Assembly (NCBI GenBank): GCA_035626155.1
Contig: DASPOF010000046.1
Coordinates: forward strand, 1 to 14,427
Length of the DNA: 14,427 nt
Reading direction: 5' to 3'
DNA from: DASPOF01 sp035626155
GTDB lineage: Bacteria; Desulfobacterota; Binatia; Binatales; Binataceae
Shown: positions 13,466 to 14,427 of the stretch, piece after piece
Layout of the letters: each line of letters starts with the position of its first letter
Numbering within the stretch: the first letter of the stretch is position 1
Position numbers and translations under genes: made by a program
The notes under the pieces: generated by a model
What the model was told of the DNA's origin: nothing
The model's database searches: none
What the model saw: only the letters and a program-made list of their open reading frames with translations

Positions 13466-13729
13466 AGTTATGAGAATCTCCCGAACCAGAAGCGCATTCA
13501 GTCAATTCGAGGGCTCAGACGCCGCTCGCGGTAAGCTCCGCCACATTACGATCGCTCGACGATACAGTTGTTTTCTCCGGCGGCTCGGCAAACCTCCGGC
13601 GGCCGCCAAGACCTTCGGGAGGGATCACAAACCTTTACGGGGCGTACGGAGACTACCAAGATTCGGCGGTCCGTCGGCATTAAGGGGTCCTACCCTCAGG
13701 AAATAGCCTGCTCCCGAAGGAGAGCCAAC
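13466..13729. other. Gene-free spacer after ispD
   Basis: No credible gene or complete riboswitch is seen. GGCGGCCGCC (13595-13606 region) is self-complementary and GGCAAACC occurs near 13585, but the rest of a c-di-GMP (GEMM) aptamer is not visible. The AAGGAG of the next gene lies at the right end (13717-13722). Confidence 0.4.
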
Positions 13730-14427
13730 GTGCGCCGCGTGATCGCAATCGGGTTCATCGTCCTTGCTCTTAGCAGTAGGGCCTTCGCGGCTCGGCACGC
13801 TCTTCCCGAGAGTTACGACCGCTACGCGGCCTTTTTGGCTCGCGAAGGGATCTCTTTCAGTTCTGCTCAGAGCGAGGCGCAACGTGACGTGACGGTCACT
13901 TGTGATTTCGTGTCGCTGAAGAAGCATCTGCAGTCGCTTTCGGAATATGGTCTACCAAGCTTGCGATCCGACCTGATTGAGCGATTGCCTGACGCCGCGG
14001 CCTTATTCTACACGCTGGTCCTGACCAAAGGCTATTTGCGCCGGGTATACAATCAAACTGACACAGATGAGGTAAACCTTCGGATCAGATTTGGTCCAGC
14101 ACCAGGGGTGCCAGCTGGCGAGCTCATCGGCTCCATCACGATGAACCGCGACAAGGCAGCCGAGGTCGATTGGGACCAAATCGATCCGGATCCGGCACAC
14201 GCGTTTACTTATGCGACCTCGGCCTCGTTCAATACCCTTTCGAGCGAAATACAAAAATTCAATCAGCTAAGCGGCTATTATCTGCCAGAGGTTCCCGCTC
14301 AAACCACCACAGCCGAGCCGGCCCCCGAGAGCACGAGCGGGTCCAGGGAAGCGATCGCATGGGTCGTGCTAGGGATTGGGTTTGTTATTTTCCTGTGGCG
14401 GTTAGTCAAAGGACCTCGTGTCGATTC
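13730..14427 (+). CDS. Exported protein with C-terminal membrane anchor, function unknown (3' end outside the window)
   Basis: A GTG start at 13730 is supported by AAGGAG seven bases upstream, and the frame stays open to the right edge (232 complete codons). Residues 1-20 form a signal peptide, RRVIAIGFIVLALSS then AFA before a likely cleavage. The mature part is mixed and mostly soluble, with one cysteine (C58) and no motif I recognise; FGPAPGVPAGELIGSITM (121-138) and IDPDPAHAFTYATSASF (151-167) suggest a beta-rich domain. A Thr/Pro/Glu/Ser linker (188-205) precedes a membrane helix, AIAWVVLGIGFVIFLW (208-223), and the basic RLVKGPR. That layout implies an outside domain held by a C-terminal anchor, unless more domains follow the window edge. 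Its base composition looks less GC-rich than the neighbouring genes. Confidence 0.72.
   Translation, partial: MRRVIAIGFIVLALSSRAFAARHALPESYDRYAAFLAREGISFSSAQSEAQRDVTVTCDFVSLKKHLQSLSEYGLPSLRSDLIERLPDAAALFYTLVLTKGYLRRVYNQTDTDEVNLRIRFGPAPGVPAGELIGSITMNRDKAAEVDWDQIDPDPAHAFTYATSASFNTLSSEIQKFNQLSGYYLPEVPAQTTTAEPAPESTSGSREAIAWVVLGIGFVIFLWRLVKGPRVD

Noticed and set aside
13560..13660. Possible c-di-GMP (GEMM) riboswitch because of GGCAAACC
   Set aside because: The companion GCAAAG segment, receptor and closing GGTAGC region are not found in the right order.
13470..13706. 78-codon plus-strand frame after ispD
   Set aside because: It has no ribosome site, an Arg-rich random-like sequence and no recognised motif.
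1..14427. CRISPR array or a second RNA gene
   Set aside because: No regularly spaced short repeats with unique spacers, no rRNA segments and no further tRNA cloverleaf were seen on either strand.

Overview
The window is a GC-rich bacterial chromosomal segment from a Gram-negative-type organism: exported lipoproteins, a CvpA-type membrane protein and the Rossmann, aaRS and chaperonin genes of a free-living bacterium are all present. CarD next to ispD, a Thermus/Firmicutes-type AsnRS, NHL-repeat secreted proteins and an orphan groEL resemble uncultured deltaproteobacterial-like lineages (Desulfobacterota or Binatota-like). That placement is inference from style and synteny, not from a marker gene.

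Layout, left to right: an exported NHL beta-propeller protein on the minus strand that runs off the left edge (1-1538); tRNA-Ser(GGA) on the minus strand (1817-1908); thioredoxin trxA (2155-2490) converging on a cvpA-like gene (2519-3109); asnS (3191-4498). Then comes an accessory patch (about 4500-6140): a HigB/HigA-type toxin-antitoxin pair (5011-5701) bracketed by two nearly identical direct repeats. The right repeat is the 3' part of an intact small lipoprotein gene (5858-6139). The left repeat is an orphan 3' copy of the same gene (4772-4984).

Next is a gene-free stretch with short repeats and a run of hairpins (6140-6698), which leads into the 3' end of an orphan groEL (6699-8402, minus). 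A small membrane-anchored protein (8574-8993) diverges from groEL and converges on an alanine-rich coiled-coil lipoprotein (9075-9356, minus), with a shared hairpin between them. The most unusual gene follows: a 572-residue protein joining a two-cluster [4Fe-4S] ferredoxin, a long Ala/Pro/Lys linker, a membrane hairpin with a CxxC motif and a C-terminal Hsp20/CS-like beta domain (9735-11453). Then come rimI, carD with a clear intrinsic terminator, ispD, and the start of an unidentified exported protein with a C-terminal membrane anchor (13730 to the right edge).

Most of the window is housekeeping: redox (trxA), translation (tRNA-Ser, asnS, rimI), folding (groEL), RNA polymerase regulation (carD) and isoprenoid synthesis (ispD). 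The two places most worth a second look are the ferredoxin-membrane-Hsp20-like fusion and the repeat-flanked toxin-antitoxin cassette.
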